The position numbers and the translations under genes are program-made. Positions 1 through 8,208 of a stretch of 64,000 nt of DNA are shown piece after piece. Every line of letters starts with the position of its first letter. The stretch's first letter is position 1. The notes under the pieces were generated by a model that saw nothing but the letters and a program-made list of their open reading frames with translations, did no database searches and was not told the origin of the DNA. The stretch is from NCBI GenBank assembly GCA_032595675.1, contig JAVQMD010000002.1, positions 372,001 through 436,000 on the forward strand. Reading direction: 5' to 3'. The DNA is from Candidatus Electrothrix rattekaaiensis. Lineage in GTDB: Bacteria > Desulfobacterota > Desulfobulbia > Desulfobulbales > Desulfobulbaceae.

Positions 1-2
1 TC

Positions 3-1736
3 GCTCTACAAATCCCGGAATATCTGGTTCCGCAAGGACGCGCCTGTGTTCTTCTCCCTTCCAAAGTGCTGCTCAACAGCACCTCCAACCGTTTTCAATT
101 GCAATGGTTGCAATCCGTCACTCTGGAAAAGATTGTCCAGTTGGCCGATTACAGTTTTATTCTTTTCAAGAATGCGATTTGCCCGAGCATTATCGCCCGG
201 TTCACAGCAACCCCTCCAGATCACGCAACCCATTTAGTTGATTATGAGACCCCGAAGGTAAGACGGATTGACCTTCGTAAGGGAATTATTCCAATAGCTC
301 CCTGTGATCGAAAACGAATCCCGCTTCGTGAACTCCTACATGGTGCCCGTAAAAAAAAGGCTCCCGTCATCTGGAAACAGCATCTTTGGGGGACACCAAG
401 AGACAGTAAGTTTTTACAGCTTCTACTTGAAATGCCGACACTTGGGGATTCAGCAGATATTCTCAGCAAATTAAAAAAGAATAAATCATCCCGCTCAAAA
501 CGTTGGGTTGTTGGGCAGGGATTCAAACCATATAAGCAGGGAAATAAACCTCCTGATCGTCCTCTGGTTTCGCTTGATTGGCGATTGGACGAATTATTCG
601 TTTCCCCCAAAGATATCAAAGGTAAACTTTTTCCTCAGCAAGATGAATGCATAAGTCTAGGTGCTCAACTTGCAAAGCAAAATTGCTATCAGGATAGACT
701 TTACAGTAAACCTCCGGCAGAATTGTTTTCTCCCCCTTTTATCCTCATTAACCAAGGGTTCACGATATGCTCTTTTTTTGATTATCCTGTTCGGTTTCAA
801 GATTCCCTTCAATCCATTGCCGGACCGCCGGAAGATGAAGACCTGCTGCTTTTCTTAGCCTGTTATTTGCGATCAAAATTAGCCCGCTATTTCCTCTTTC
901 ATACAGCAGCAAATTGGGGAATGGAACGAGACAAGGTTCATCTGGATGAACTGCTTCGCCTGCCTTTCCCGCTTCCCGGCAGTGAAGATGCTGTTGAAGA
1001 CGCTGAAGAAATTGTGAGAACAATTGCCGAAAAGGCCCGGAGGCTCAAAGAGAAAATAAAGCAGGAATGCACTGTCAACGCTGGAGATGATTTTCCACTT
1101 TCCGGAGATACTCCAGAGTTATCGGCATTGCGGCGTCAAGAGGCGGTCAACGCACTCCAAGCCGAGGTTGAGCCGTTGATATATCAATATTTCGATCTGA
1201 TTGATCAGGAAATTATCTTAATTGAAGATACTGTCGAGGTGTTTATCAAAAGTGCCACTCCGCCCAGCCTTGCTTCCCGTATTCCCACCTTAGAACTCAT
1301 CCATAAAAATGATCTTCCTGTCTATCGGGACGGTCTTGAAGCCTATGCCACGACTCTAGCGGACACCCTCAACAGCTGGGCTTTGCAAGCGGGCAGTGGA
1401 GTTCGAGTTTCACCATCAGGCGGTGTGGATGTAGAGAAAGGCTTGGCCTGTGTTACTCTGCAACAAACTGACGAGCCTTTTTCTTTCAGAACGGAAGAGT
1501 TGTCCGGCGGCTTGTCTGAAGCCCTTGTGCAACTGCAAAATACCGTAAAGCAATCGGCTGGTCACTTGGATTATCTGCGGGGGATTTTTTGGTTTGATAA
1601 TACGCGCATTCATTTTATCAAACCTTATACCGTCGAATATTGGACCAGAACTGCCGCCCTCAACGATGCGGCAGAAACGTATGCCAGTATCGCAAAAGCA
1701 CGTCAGGCAACACGGAGGAGTTCGTTTGGACGCTGA
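3..1736 (+). CDS. N6-adenine DNA methylase, C-terminal part (5' end outside window)
   Basis: The frame is open from the first bases, so the start lies upstream of the window. The visible part begins after the catalytic domain. It has the hydrophobic FILFKNAICPSIIARFTA segment seen after the NPPY motif in N-6 methylases of restriction systems, followed by a target-recognition-like region. A helical segment around residues 330-400 of the visible part is rich in E, K and R. No catalytic motif can be seen, because it would precede the window. The 3' end overlaps the next gene by 11 bases, so the two probably form one restriction-modification operon. The family call comes from the overall pattern. 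The system type (I, II or BREX-like) cannot be decided from this part. Confidence 0.6.
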   Translation, partial: ALQIPEYLVPQGRACVLLPSKVLLNSTSNRFQLQWLQSVTLEKIVQLADYSFILFKNAICPSIIARFTATPPDHATHLVDYETPKVRRIDLRKGIIPIAPCDRKRIPLRELLHGARKKKAPVIWKQHLWGTPRDSKFLQLLLEMPTLGDSADILSKLKKNKSSRSKRWVVGQGFKPYKQGNKPPDRPLVSLDWRLDELFVSPKDIKGKLFPQQDECISLGAQLAKQNCYQDRLYSKPPAELFSPPFILINQGFTICSFFDYPVRFQDSLQSIAGPPEDEDLLLFLACYLRSKLARYFLFHTAANWGMERDKVHLDELLRLPFPLPGSEDAVEDAEEIVRTIAEKARRLKEKIKQECTVNAGDDFPLSGDTPELSALRRQEAVNALQAEVEPLIYQYFDLIDQEIILIEDTVEVFIKSATPPSLASRIPTLELIHKNDLPVYRDGLEAYATTLADTLNSWALQAGSGVRVSPSGGVDVEKGLACVTLQQTDEPFSFRTEELSGGLSEALVQLQNTVKQSAGHLDYLRGIFWFDNTRIHFIKPYTVEYWTRTAALNDAAETYASIAKARQATRRSSFGR

Positions 1737-2355
1737 AAATGGTATCCCACTTTTTCCTTCGGAAGAAATACCTCGTATCCTTGATCTGGTGCTATTCCAC
1801 GCTGGCAAGATTCGAAAAAAGCATGAAGCGGAAAGAGAAGACGTTATATCCGATCGACTTTTTAAGCGGTTACGAAAGGATAAGATCTTCCGGGCTGCAC
1901 CTTTTGTCCTTATCCGGGAGCACCAACTTTTTGACGAAAGTGATGAGGAAGGTCAGAGCGGGAGAATAGATATCAACTTTATCCGCCCTCCGGGCGACGA
2001 GACCTATTTTGCCATAGAAGCCAAGAGACTGCATGTGACATTTCCTTCCGGCTGGAAATCCTTGGTCAGTGAGTATGTGACTGGCAGCCAGGGGATGATG
2101 TGTTTTATCTCAGGAAAATATTCGCCATCGCAACAGACTGCGGCTATGCTGGGCTATGTCTTTGACGGTGACATTGTCCGAGCCGGAAGCAAAATTGCCG
2201 TATCTGTTTGCAAAAACGCGGAACAGCTCAAACTCACGCCACCGTATAAAGTTCATGATTCATCAATATCAGCAGGAAATCATGTAAAAGAAACACACCA
2301 TGCCTTGCCATCACGAGAATTTGTTATTTATCACATGCTGGTTTCCGTGTTATGA
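1726..2355 (+). CDS. PD-(D/E)XK nuclease-like protein paired with the upstream methylase
   Basis: I chose the TTG at 1726, five bases after a strong GGAGGAG ribosome site (1714-1720). The start lies inside the end of the methylase gene, which points to translational coupling. A longer reading from 1594 would overlap the methylase by 140 bases and is unlikely. The 209-residue product has D82 and then E98-A99-K100 in the context RIDINF..YFAIEAKRL, the D-x15-E-x-K pattern of the PD-(D/E)XK nuclease fold. It probably supplies the cleavage activity of the module. Another reading is a nuclease-fold protein without activity. Gene order and motif support the role; the specific family is not recognised. 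Confidence 0.6.
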   Translation: MDAENGIPLFPSEEIPRILDLVLFHAGKIRKKHEAEREDVISDRLFKRLRKDKIFRAAPFVLIREHQLFDESDEEGQSGRIDINFIRPPGDETYFAIEAKRLHVTFPSGWKSLVSEYVTGSQGMMCFISGKYSPSQQTAAMLGYVFDGDIVRAGSKIAVSVCKNAEQLKLTPPYKVHDSSISAGNHVKETHHALPSREFVIYHMLVSVL

Positions 2356-2412
2356 CTCAATTTTATCAAGTCAAGACATAGATTTGTTTTTGTTTGAAAA
2401 AATATAACAATA

Positions 2413-2434
2413 TGGCTGTTAGCTTAAGCCAGGA
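2413..2434 (-). repeat. Solo arm of the inverted-repeat element seen at 12926-13008
   Basis: The reverse complement of these 22 bases matches the right arm of the element at 12926-13008 at about 18 of 22 positions, sharing the core CTGGCTTAAGCT. The second arm here is reduced to GCTTAAGT. It lies in the gene-free stretch 2356-2907, which otherwise holds only the 21-bp array. Confidence 0.35.
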
Positions 2435-2531
2435 CTTTGCTTAAGTGAAGCGAAAGCGGACAAGGAGGGAACCGTCAAAACATTGATGACTCTTGTTTGC
2501 CGTTTTCATCGTCCCAAAGTCAATCGGAATT

Positions 2532-2804
2532 GACCCGATGTCAATTTGAATCACCCCGATTCCGATTGGAATTAAGACGATTCCAATTTGAATTGATCCA
2601 TTTTAAACTTGAATCAGGTCGATTCACACTTCAATCAAAGCGATTTAAATGTAAATCAGGCCAATTTAAGTTTAAATCAGGTTAATTCACACTTCAATCA
2701 GGGCAATTTAAATTGAAATCGGACCGATTCAAATGTACATCAGGCCGATTGAAGCGTAAAATATGTTGATTTCAATTTGAATTGAGATGATTTCAGCGCG
2801 ATTT
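2532..2804. repeat. Degenerate 21-bp tandem repeat array, 12-13 units
   Basis: Cutting the sequence every 21 bases from 2532 puts the same pattern in register twelve times, with a partial thirteenth unit. Each unit has the form AGGnCGATTn followed by an AT-rich run ending in GAATC or AAATC. Units differ widely in sequence, yet no insertion or deletion breaks the phase. A 62-residue reading frame (2497-2685) runs through part of it as heptads such as SGRFTLQ and SKRFKCK, but it stops inside the array and has no convincing ribosome site. The 21-base unit equals two turns of B-DNA, so a structural role is possible. The array fills most of the gene-free stretch 2356-2907. Confidence 0.85.
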
Positions 2805-2907
2805 GCACCGGAAAAGCTGTATGACAATTGTCCATTTGTTGGATTGAATTAATGGTAATCGGTTCCAATTCCTTATTCTTTGCTAAACAATACAAGAGAG
2901 ATAACCT

Positions 2908-3249
2908 ATGAGTCAACTCCCACCTTGTCCCAAGTGCAACTCCGAATATGTGTATGAAGATGGCCTGATGTTGGTATGCCCGGAATGCGCTCACGAATGG
3001 TTGGTCAACGCCGACGAAAGCGCAGAAAAAAACGAAGCAGCAGTAAAGGATGCAAATGGTGCCACTCTGAGCGATGGTGATGCGGTTGTGGTGATAAAAG
3101 ACCTCAAGGTTAAAGGCTCATCCTCTGTTATAAAAGTTGGGACCAAGGTTAAGAATATCCGCCTGGTGGACGGTGATCATAATATTGATTGCAAGATTAA
3201 AGGGATCGGCGTGATGAAACTCAAGTCAGAGTTTGTCAAGAAAGCGTGA
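2908..3249 (+). CDS. yjdM: YjdM/PhnA family zinc-ribbon protein
   Basis: The 113-residue product matches YjdM (formerly PhnA) over its full length. It has an N-terminal zinc ribbon with C7-x2-C10 and C24-x2-C27, an acidic linker, and a C-terminal small beta domain ([16 protein letters not shown]) that ends in the typical [10 protein letters not shown]. coli YjdM has no settled role despite old links to phosphonate use. The start ATG follows a purine-rich AAGAGAG site. The gene stands alone between the 21-bp array and a membrane protein gene. The family call is safe; the function is open. Confidence 0.9.
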   Translation: MSQLPPCPKCNSEYVYEDGLMLVCPECAHEWLVNADESAEKNEAAVKDANGATLSDGDAVVVIKDLKVKGSSSVIKVGTKVKNIRLVDGDHNIDCKIKGIGVMKLKSEFVKKA

Positions 3250-3412
3250 GTTGAGGATATGGTTATTGCGAACAGCAACGCCAAGAGAAGACGTTGTTAC
3301 AAAATAATGCATAATCATCGGCTGAACTGAATGTAATAGCTCCGGGGCGTTGATGGACAATGTCTTAGGCGGTCTTGCTAGATAACATTTTAATATTTCG
3401 AGGTAAGAAGAA

Positions 3413-4033
3413 ATGTCTATAATTCATTTGATAGTCTTCCTGTTGCAATTTTTCCTCTTTGTCCCTCTCTTTTTCTTCCTTTTTATAAAGTCCCCCAAAG
3501 GCAGCAAAAATAAGAAGGTATTCTTAGCGGTAGCACTTATATCTATCTGTTACGCATCAGTTGATGCGTACTTCCATAGATACCTGATCGCAAGTGATTT
3601 TTACTACGCTCAGGGTGATTGGAAGAAAAGTGGGGAGATTGCTGAAAAAGGATTTAATTATCTTGAAGATAAATCAGAAGTCTATGACTTTGCTTATGGC
3701 CGGTTTAGCCTGTATCGCAAAATGAAACGCGCTAAAGAAAAAGATCCTGAGCAGAAAGGATCTGCGGTGAATGAAGCAATTACTGTGGAGCAAGAGGTTA
3801 TAGAACCAAATGAGCCTGCCGGGAATGAAGAGGTTAGTGCGACACAAGAAGCTATAGAGCAGAACGAACCTACTGAGAGAGAAGAAGTTACAGCAGAGCA
3901 AGAGGTTATAGAGCAGAACGATCCTGCCGGGAGTGAAAAAGTTAGTGAGGAGCAAGAGGGTATAGAGCAGGAAGAGCCTGCTGAGAATGAAGACGTTGCT
4001 ACGCCGCAACAAGCTGTAGGTCCGCTTGAGTAA
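3413..4033 (+). CDS. Small membrane protein with acidic 18-residue C-terminal repeats
   Basis: I do not recognise this 206-residue protein. It has two N-terminal hydrophobic segments (about residues 4-26 and 36-50). A short soluble part follows with a TPR-like pattern (SDFYYAQGDWKKSGEIAEKGF). The C-terminal half is an acidic region of about four tandem 18-residue units of the form IEQNEPxExEEVTAEQEV, at residues 125-200. A GAGGTAAGA ribosome site precedes the ATG. A decayed copy of its middle part lies at 9563-9784 just before the intact murD, so this gene was once part of a duplicated block. The acidic tail is an expandable repeat and is absent from that copy. Confidence 0.7.
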   Translation: MSIIHLIVFLLQFFLFVPLFFFLFIKSPKGSKNKKVFLAVALISICYASVDAYFHRYLIASDFYYAQGDWKKSGEIAEKGFNYLEDKSEVYDFAYGRFSLYRKMKRAKEKDPEQKGSAVNEAITVEQEVIEPNEPAGNEEVSATQEAIEQNEPTEREEVTAEQEVIEQNDPAGSEKVSEEQEGIEQEEPAENEDVATPQQAVGPLE

Positions 4034-4145
4034 AGCGAAAACGGATTTTTCAAATCGTCTGATTTCGTAAAGTATGGTTGGTATCGTATTGATGCCAGAG
4101 GGAGAGGCGGATCTTCCAGAAATTTGGTAAAATCTGAGGTCAATT

Positions 4146-6002
4146 TTGTCGCACGATATCTTACTGCAACTTACTGGAATTTTTATTCTGGGGATTATTT
4201 CCCAGTGGACAGCATGGAAGTTGCACTTGCCGTCTATCCTGTTCCTGCTGATCGCTGGCCTGATCGTTGGACCTGGTCTTGACCTGCTCCATCCTGACCA
4301 GCTCTTTGGAGAACTGCTGTTCCCTATGGTCTCCCTTGCTGTCGCGGTGATTTTATACGAAGGCGGTATGAACCTGCGCTTTCGGGAGCTGCGCAAACAA
4401 AAAATCCGTGGCGTGTTGTTGCAGATATTGACCCTTGCCGTGTTGATTTCCTTAGTGCTTGGCACAGTTGCGGCGCATTATATTATCGGCTTCCCTTGGC
4501 CGGTGGCTACCTTGTTGGCGGCAATCCTTGTTGTGACCGGGCCCACAGTCATCGGTCCTATGTTGCGGCATCTTCGCCTTCGTGGTCGAGTCAGTTCACT
4601 GCTGAAATGGGAAGGCATTGTTGTTGACCCCCTAGGGGCAACCTTGGCGGTCTTGGTCTTCACTGTAGTGCATCATAACAGACTTCGTGATGGTCTTACA
4701 GAGGCTCTCATTGATTTTTGGGTTACCTTTGCTGTCGGCGTGTCATTTGGTTTTATTGCTGCCGCTGTGCTGATCGTGATGCTGCGAAGATTCTGGCTAC
4801 CTGATGCCTTGCACAATCCCGTGTCGCTGATGCTGATGTTCGCCTCCTTTGCAGCAGCCAATGTTGTTCAGGATGAAGCAGGCCTGCTGGCGGTGACGGT
4901 CATGGGGATCACGCTTGCTAATCAGAAGTGGGTTTCCATTCGGCACGTTATTGAGTTCAAGGAAACCTTGACAACCCTGCTGATCTCCTGCCTTTTTGTG
5001 GTGCTGGCAGCTCGTCTTCAGCCGGAAGATATCAGAGGGCTTGGTTGGGAAAGCGTGCTCTTTGTTGCATTCATGATTGTGGTGGTGCGCCCTGTCTCCA
5101 TTCTGGCAGCCACAATTGGTTCATCATTGCCTTGGCGGGAACGGCTGTTTATGTCCTGGATGGCACCGCGCGGTATTGTGGCTGCTGCGGTTGCTTCAGT
5201 GTTTGCGCTGGAGCTTGCAGCCAAAGGATACCCGCAGGCTGTAGAGCTTGTTCCTGTCACCTTTCTGATGGTTTTTTCTACCGTACTGATCTACGGCCTT
5301 TCTGCTGTTCCGTTGTCACGGAAGTTTGGTCTGGCCCGGGCGAATCCGCAGGGCATTCTCTTTATCGGTGCGCATAAGTGGGCAAGGGCAATGGCTCAGG
5401 CACTCATGAATGAAGGGTTTTCAGTCGTGTTGATTGATACTGATCGGGAGAATATTGCCCTCTCTCGGATGGCAGGCATGCCCGCTATCTATGGAAGTGC
5501 TTTGGCGAAAAAGACGCGTGAGGAGATTGATTACGGCGGGTTGGGCCGTATGCTTGCGATAACAGCGAATAATGCGATCAATGCCTTGACCTGCGCACAT
5601 TTTCTTGAAGATTTCGGTCGGCAGGAAGTCTATCAATTGTCCCTTCCTCCTGTGGAGCAGGATAGCCGCCATGAAGCGATTCCGCAGGAACAGCATGGGC
5701 GGCTGCTCTTCGGCGAGGGACTTGATTTTTTTCGGCTTAACGATGTTTTTGGCAGGGATCCGAAAATCAAGCTGACTAAGTTGACCAAAGAATTCGATTA
5801 TCAGGCCTTCATGTCTGAGTACGGCGAAACCGCAATCGTGTTGTTCATTCTCAAGCCGAATCGTTCCATTGAAGTATGCACTGTTGATAGTCTGGCAGAT
5901 CCCGTGGCTGGGGATGTATTGATCAGCATCATCCAGCAGACACCGCGAAGTTTGGTGCCGATCCAGACATTGCACTCGGAAGAAGAGCAGGTGGCACTGT
6001 GA
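4146..6002 (+). CDS. CPA1-type Na+(K+)/H+ antiporter with C-terminal TrkA-N domain
   Basis: The first 390 residues carry about twelve membrane segments with cation/proton antiporter motifs: ILYEGG near residue 70, WEGIVVDPLGA near 158, and APRGIVAAAVAS near 342. Residues 400-500 form a TrkA-N nucleotide-binding fold (GILFIGAHKWARAMAQAL and a following VVLIDTD), which usually gates transport in response to NAD(H). It would exchange Na+ or K+ for protons at the inner membrane. The start is a TTG preceded by TGAGGT. At 618 residues it is normal for the group. Its 3' end is 30 bases before a broken murD copy, where mraY or another dcw gene would be expected. Confidence 0.88.
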   Translation: MSHDILLQLTGIFILGIISQWTAWKLHLPSILFLLIAGLIVGPGLDLLHPDQLFGELLFPMVSLAVAVILYEGGMNLRFRELRKQKIRGVLLQILTLAVLISLVLGTVAAHYIIGFPWPVATLLAAILVVTGPTVIGPMLRHLRLRGRVSSLLKWEGIVVDPLGATLAVLVFTVVHHNRLRDGLTEALIDFWVTFAVGVSFGFIAAAVLIVMLRRFWLPDALHNPVSLMLMFASFAAANVVQDEAGLLAVTVMGITLANQKWVSIRHVIEFKETLTTLLISCLFVVLAARLQPEDIRGLGWESVLFVAFMIVVVRPVSILAATIGSSLPWRERLFMSWMAPRGIVAAAVASVFALELAAKGYPQAVELVPVTFLMVFSTVLIYGLSAVPLSRKFGLARANPQGILFIGAHKWARAMAQALMNEGFSVVLIDTDRENIALSRMAGMPAIYGSALAKKTREEIDYGGLGRMLAITANNAINALTCAHFLEDFGRQEVYQLSLPPVEQDSRHEAIPQEQHGRLLFGEGLDFFRLNDVFGRDPKIKLTKLTKEFDYQAFMSEYGETAIVLFILKPNRSIEVCTVDSLADPVAGDVLISIIQQTPRSLVPIQTLHSEEEQVAL

Positions 6003-6032
6003 ATCCAGGTTACTTATCGTGGTTGCTCAATT

Positions 6033-6287
6033 ATGATTGAATTAAAGGCGGGCATGAAGTCCGTGGTGGTTGGTTTGGGAAAATCCGGGTTGGCAGCGGT
6101 GAAATATCTGCACCAACAGGGTATAGGGCTGGAGACAGGTGGCCATACGACTGCCTTTTTTGATGGCTCCGTTTTATCTTCTCATTTTGAGAAGAAGGGG
6201 TGGGCGGAACCACAGGTTGTTATTCGATTTTGGATTATTTCTATAATCCTTGGGTTGATGGTGTTGGCGACGTTGAAATTGAGGTAA
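6033..6287 (+). pseudogene. murD: Truncated, internally deleted copy of the murD 5' end
   Basis: The first 30 codons match the intact murD at 9872 at 87 of 90 bases. An in-frame deletion of 28 codons follows, then 11 codons matching LETGGHTAAFF of murD, and then unrelated sequence to a stop at 6287. Only the start of the N-terminal Rossmann-like domain remains, with no ATP or substrate site, so it cannot act as a ligase. The high identity suggests a recent duplication or gene conversion. Together with the membrane-gene scar at 9563-9784 it brackets the R-M module, which looks like a footprint of insertion or recombination. Confidence 0.92.
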
Positions 6288-6395
6288 GCGGACGGCTCAT
6301 CTGCTGAATTTATTGCGTTGAATAACATAGAAAAATTTTACTTATTGGCAACTGTTCGGCTGTTAAAATAGCGAGCGATATATACAGTTTCCTGT

Positions 6396-6424
6396 TTGAC
6401 AAAAACAATAATTTTGAATACTAT
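6396..6424 (+). promoter_or_regulatory. Sigma-70-type promoter for the methyltransferase gene
   Basis: A perfect TTGACA (6396-6401) is followed by a 17-base spacer and TACTAT (6419-6424), 41 bases before the ATG at 6466. The surrounding DNA is AT-rich. This is a pattern reading only. Confidence 0.6.
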
Positions 6425-6465
6425 AGGTAGCAATTATTAAACTTGCTCAAACAAGGTTACAAAAT

Positions 6466-8208
6466 ATGAATACCAGCGTCCTCTTTGCCCCGAGATATAA
6501 AAAAGCAACACGAAAGAAAGCTGAAGGTGCCACGTTTACACCCGAAAATCTTTCTGATTTTGTGGCTCAAAATATAGTGACTGCGGCTCAGGACGTAATT
6601 GGGAGCAAGAAAAAACTTCGCATATTAGACCCTGCTGTCGGCGAAGGTGAACTCCTTTTATCATTAATTGGAGAATTGCGTAAATGTACAAATCATGAGC
6701 TGGAGGTATACGGTTTTGATCAACACGAAAAATCGTTAGCAATCGCTGCATCACGAATTCATAAAATATTCCCCGATATCAATCTGAAATTAGAGAAAAT
6801 TAACTTCCTTGATTTCGTTTTAAACAAAACAGGTCAAAGAATTTTATGGGACATTCTTGATAATTCAACGCCAATAACTTATGACTTAATAATTGCGAAT
6901 CCTCCTTACGTTAGAACTCAAATAATGGGTGCTGAAAAAACCCGTCAATTATCTCGAGATTTTGGTCTCACAGGAAGAGTTGATTTATATTATGCTTTTA
7001 TTATAGGTATATCAAAAGTTCTTGATCCTAAAGGAACTGCCGGGATAATTGTATCTAATCGTTTCATGACGACGAAATCAGGTGGTTCCGTTCGCAAAGC
7101 AATACTTAATCAATTTAATCTTCATCATATTTACGACCTTGGAGATACAAAATTATTCGATGTTGCTGTTTTGCCATCCGTTTTGATCGCGGGCGGAACA
7201 AAAGCAACAAGGAGCCAAGCACCCGAATTCACATCCATATACGAAACAACGGGGGAATCTGAACAAAAACTGGAAAATGCTATTGAAGCCGTAAAAAGAG
7301 AAGGGGTATTCTCTATTAATGACGGTCGTGTTTTTGAAGTGCAGAAAGGTATTCTTGACGTAAATAAAAATCTCACCTCGGTATGGCGAATTCATACAAA
7401 ATCTAACGGAACATGGCTTTCGGCTGTAAAAAAGAACAGCGTCGGAACTTTTCGAGATATTGGCAAAATTCGTGTAGGTGTAAAAACATGTGCTGATAAA
7501 ATTTTCATACGGTCTGATTGGGCCAATGAAACCTCTGGGAATGTCCCCGAGATATTAAGACCGTTAATTACCCACCATATAGCAAGACGGTACAAAGCAA
7601 TTCATTTAGAAAATTCATTAAAAATTTTATATCCCCACACGATTATTAATGGAAAAAGAAAGCCCATTAATCTTAAAAAGACACCAAATACTGAAATATA
7701 TCTTGAAAAATATCGTCAGGAATTAGAAGCAAGGACTTATGTGATAGAGGCGGGCAGGACGTGGTATGAAATATGGGTACCTCAAGACCCAGCCGCATGG
7801 GAGAAAACTAAATTAATCTTTCGTGATATTTCGGCTGAGCCTACTTTTTGGATAGATGAAAGCGGAGGGGTGGTTAACGGTGATTGTTATTGGTTGATAT
7901 GTAACCATGGTGTTGATTCAAATATGCTTTGGCTGGCCGCCGCAATTGGCAATTCTACTTTTATTGAAGAATATTATGATTGTATGTTCAAAAATAAACT
8001 TTATGCAGGTAGAAGAAGGTTTATTACTCAGTATGTGGAAAAATTTCCTCTTATCGATCCGAATAGCGATATAGGTAAAGAAATTGTCAGTATGGTCAAA
8101 GAAGTATATTCATCCATAGATTCACAAGAGACAAAGAAAACACAAGAAAAAATTGATAGCATGGTCTGGAGAGCTTTTGGGTTATCTCGTAAAAAAATTT
8201 GCCGGTAA
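6466..8208 (+). CDS. Type II N6-adenine DNA methyltransferase (Eco57I/TaqI-like)
   Basis: This 580-residue enzyme would methylate adenine in the target of the adjacent endonuclease. Motif I is DPAVGEGELL (residues 55-64), and the catalytic NPPY lies at 145-148 in IIANPPYVRTQ. The order of motifs is that of the gamma-type TaqI/Eco57I group. Residues 360-560 look like a TaqI-type C-terminal specificity domain. The last 27 bases overlap tail-to-tail with the endonuclease gene on the other strand. The gene is AT-rich compared with murD, and truncated gene copies flank the pair, which fits horizontal acquisition. The recognition sequence cannot be read from the protein. Confidence 0.88.
   Translation: MNTSVLFAPRYKKATRKKAEGATFTPENLSDFVAQNIVTAAQDVIGSKKKLRILDPAVGEGELLLSLIGELRKCTNHELEVYGFDQHEKSLAIAASRIHKIFPDINLKLEKINFLDFVLNKTGQRILWDILDNSTPITYDLIIANPPYVRTQIMGAEKTRQLSRDFGLTGRVDLYYAFIIGISKVLDPKGTAGIIVSNRFMTTKSGGSVRKAILNQFNLHHIYDLGDTKLFDVAVLPSVLIAGGTKATRSQAPEFTSIYETTGESEQKLENAIEAVKREGVFSINDGRVFEVQKGILDVNKNLTSVWRIHTKSNGTWLSAVKKNSVGTFRDIGKIRVGVKTCADKIFIRSDWANETSGNVPEILRPLITHHIARRYKAIHLENSLKILYPHTIINGKRKPINLKKTPNTEIYLEKYRQELEARTYVIEAGRTWYEIWVPQDPAAWEKTKLIFRDISAEPTFWIDESGGVVNGDCYWLICNHGVDSNMLWLAAAIGNSTFIEEYYDCMFKNKLYAGRRRFITQYVEKFPLIDPNSDIGKEIVSMVKEVYSSIDSQETKKTQEKIDSMVWRAFGLSRKKICR

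Noticed and set aside
2497-2685. 62-residue frame with RF-rich heptads
   Set aside because: It stops in the middle of the array and its composition is just the repeat; no start signal is seen.
6033-6287. A second, working murD
   Set aside because: It lacks the ATP-binding and catalytic domains and has an internal deletion; only the first 30 codons plus 11 more match.
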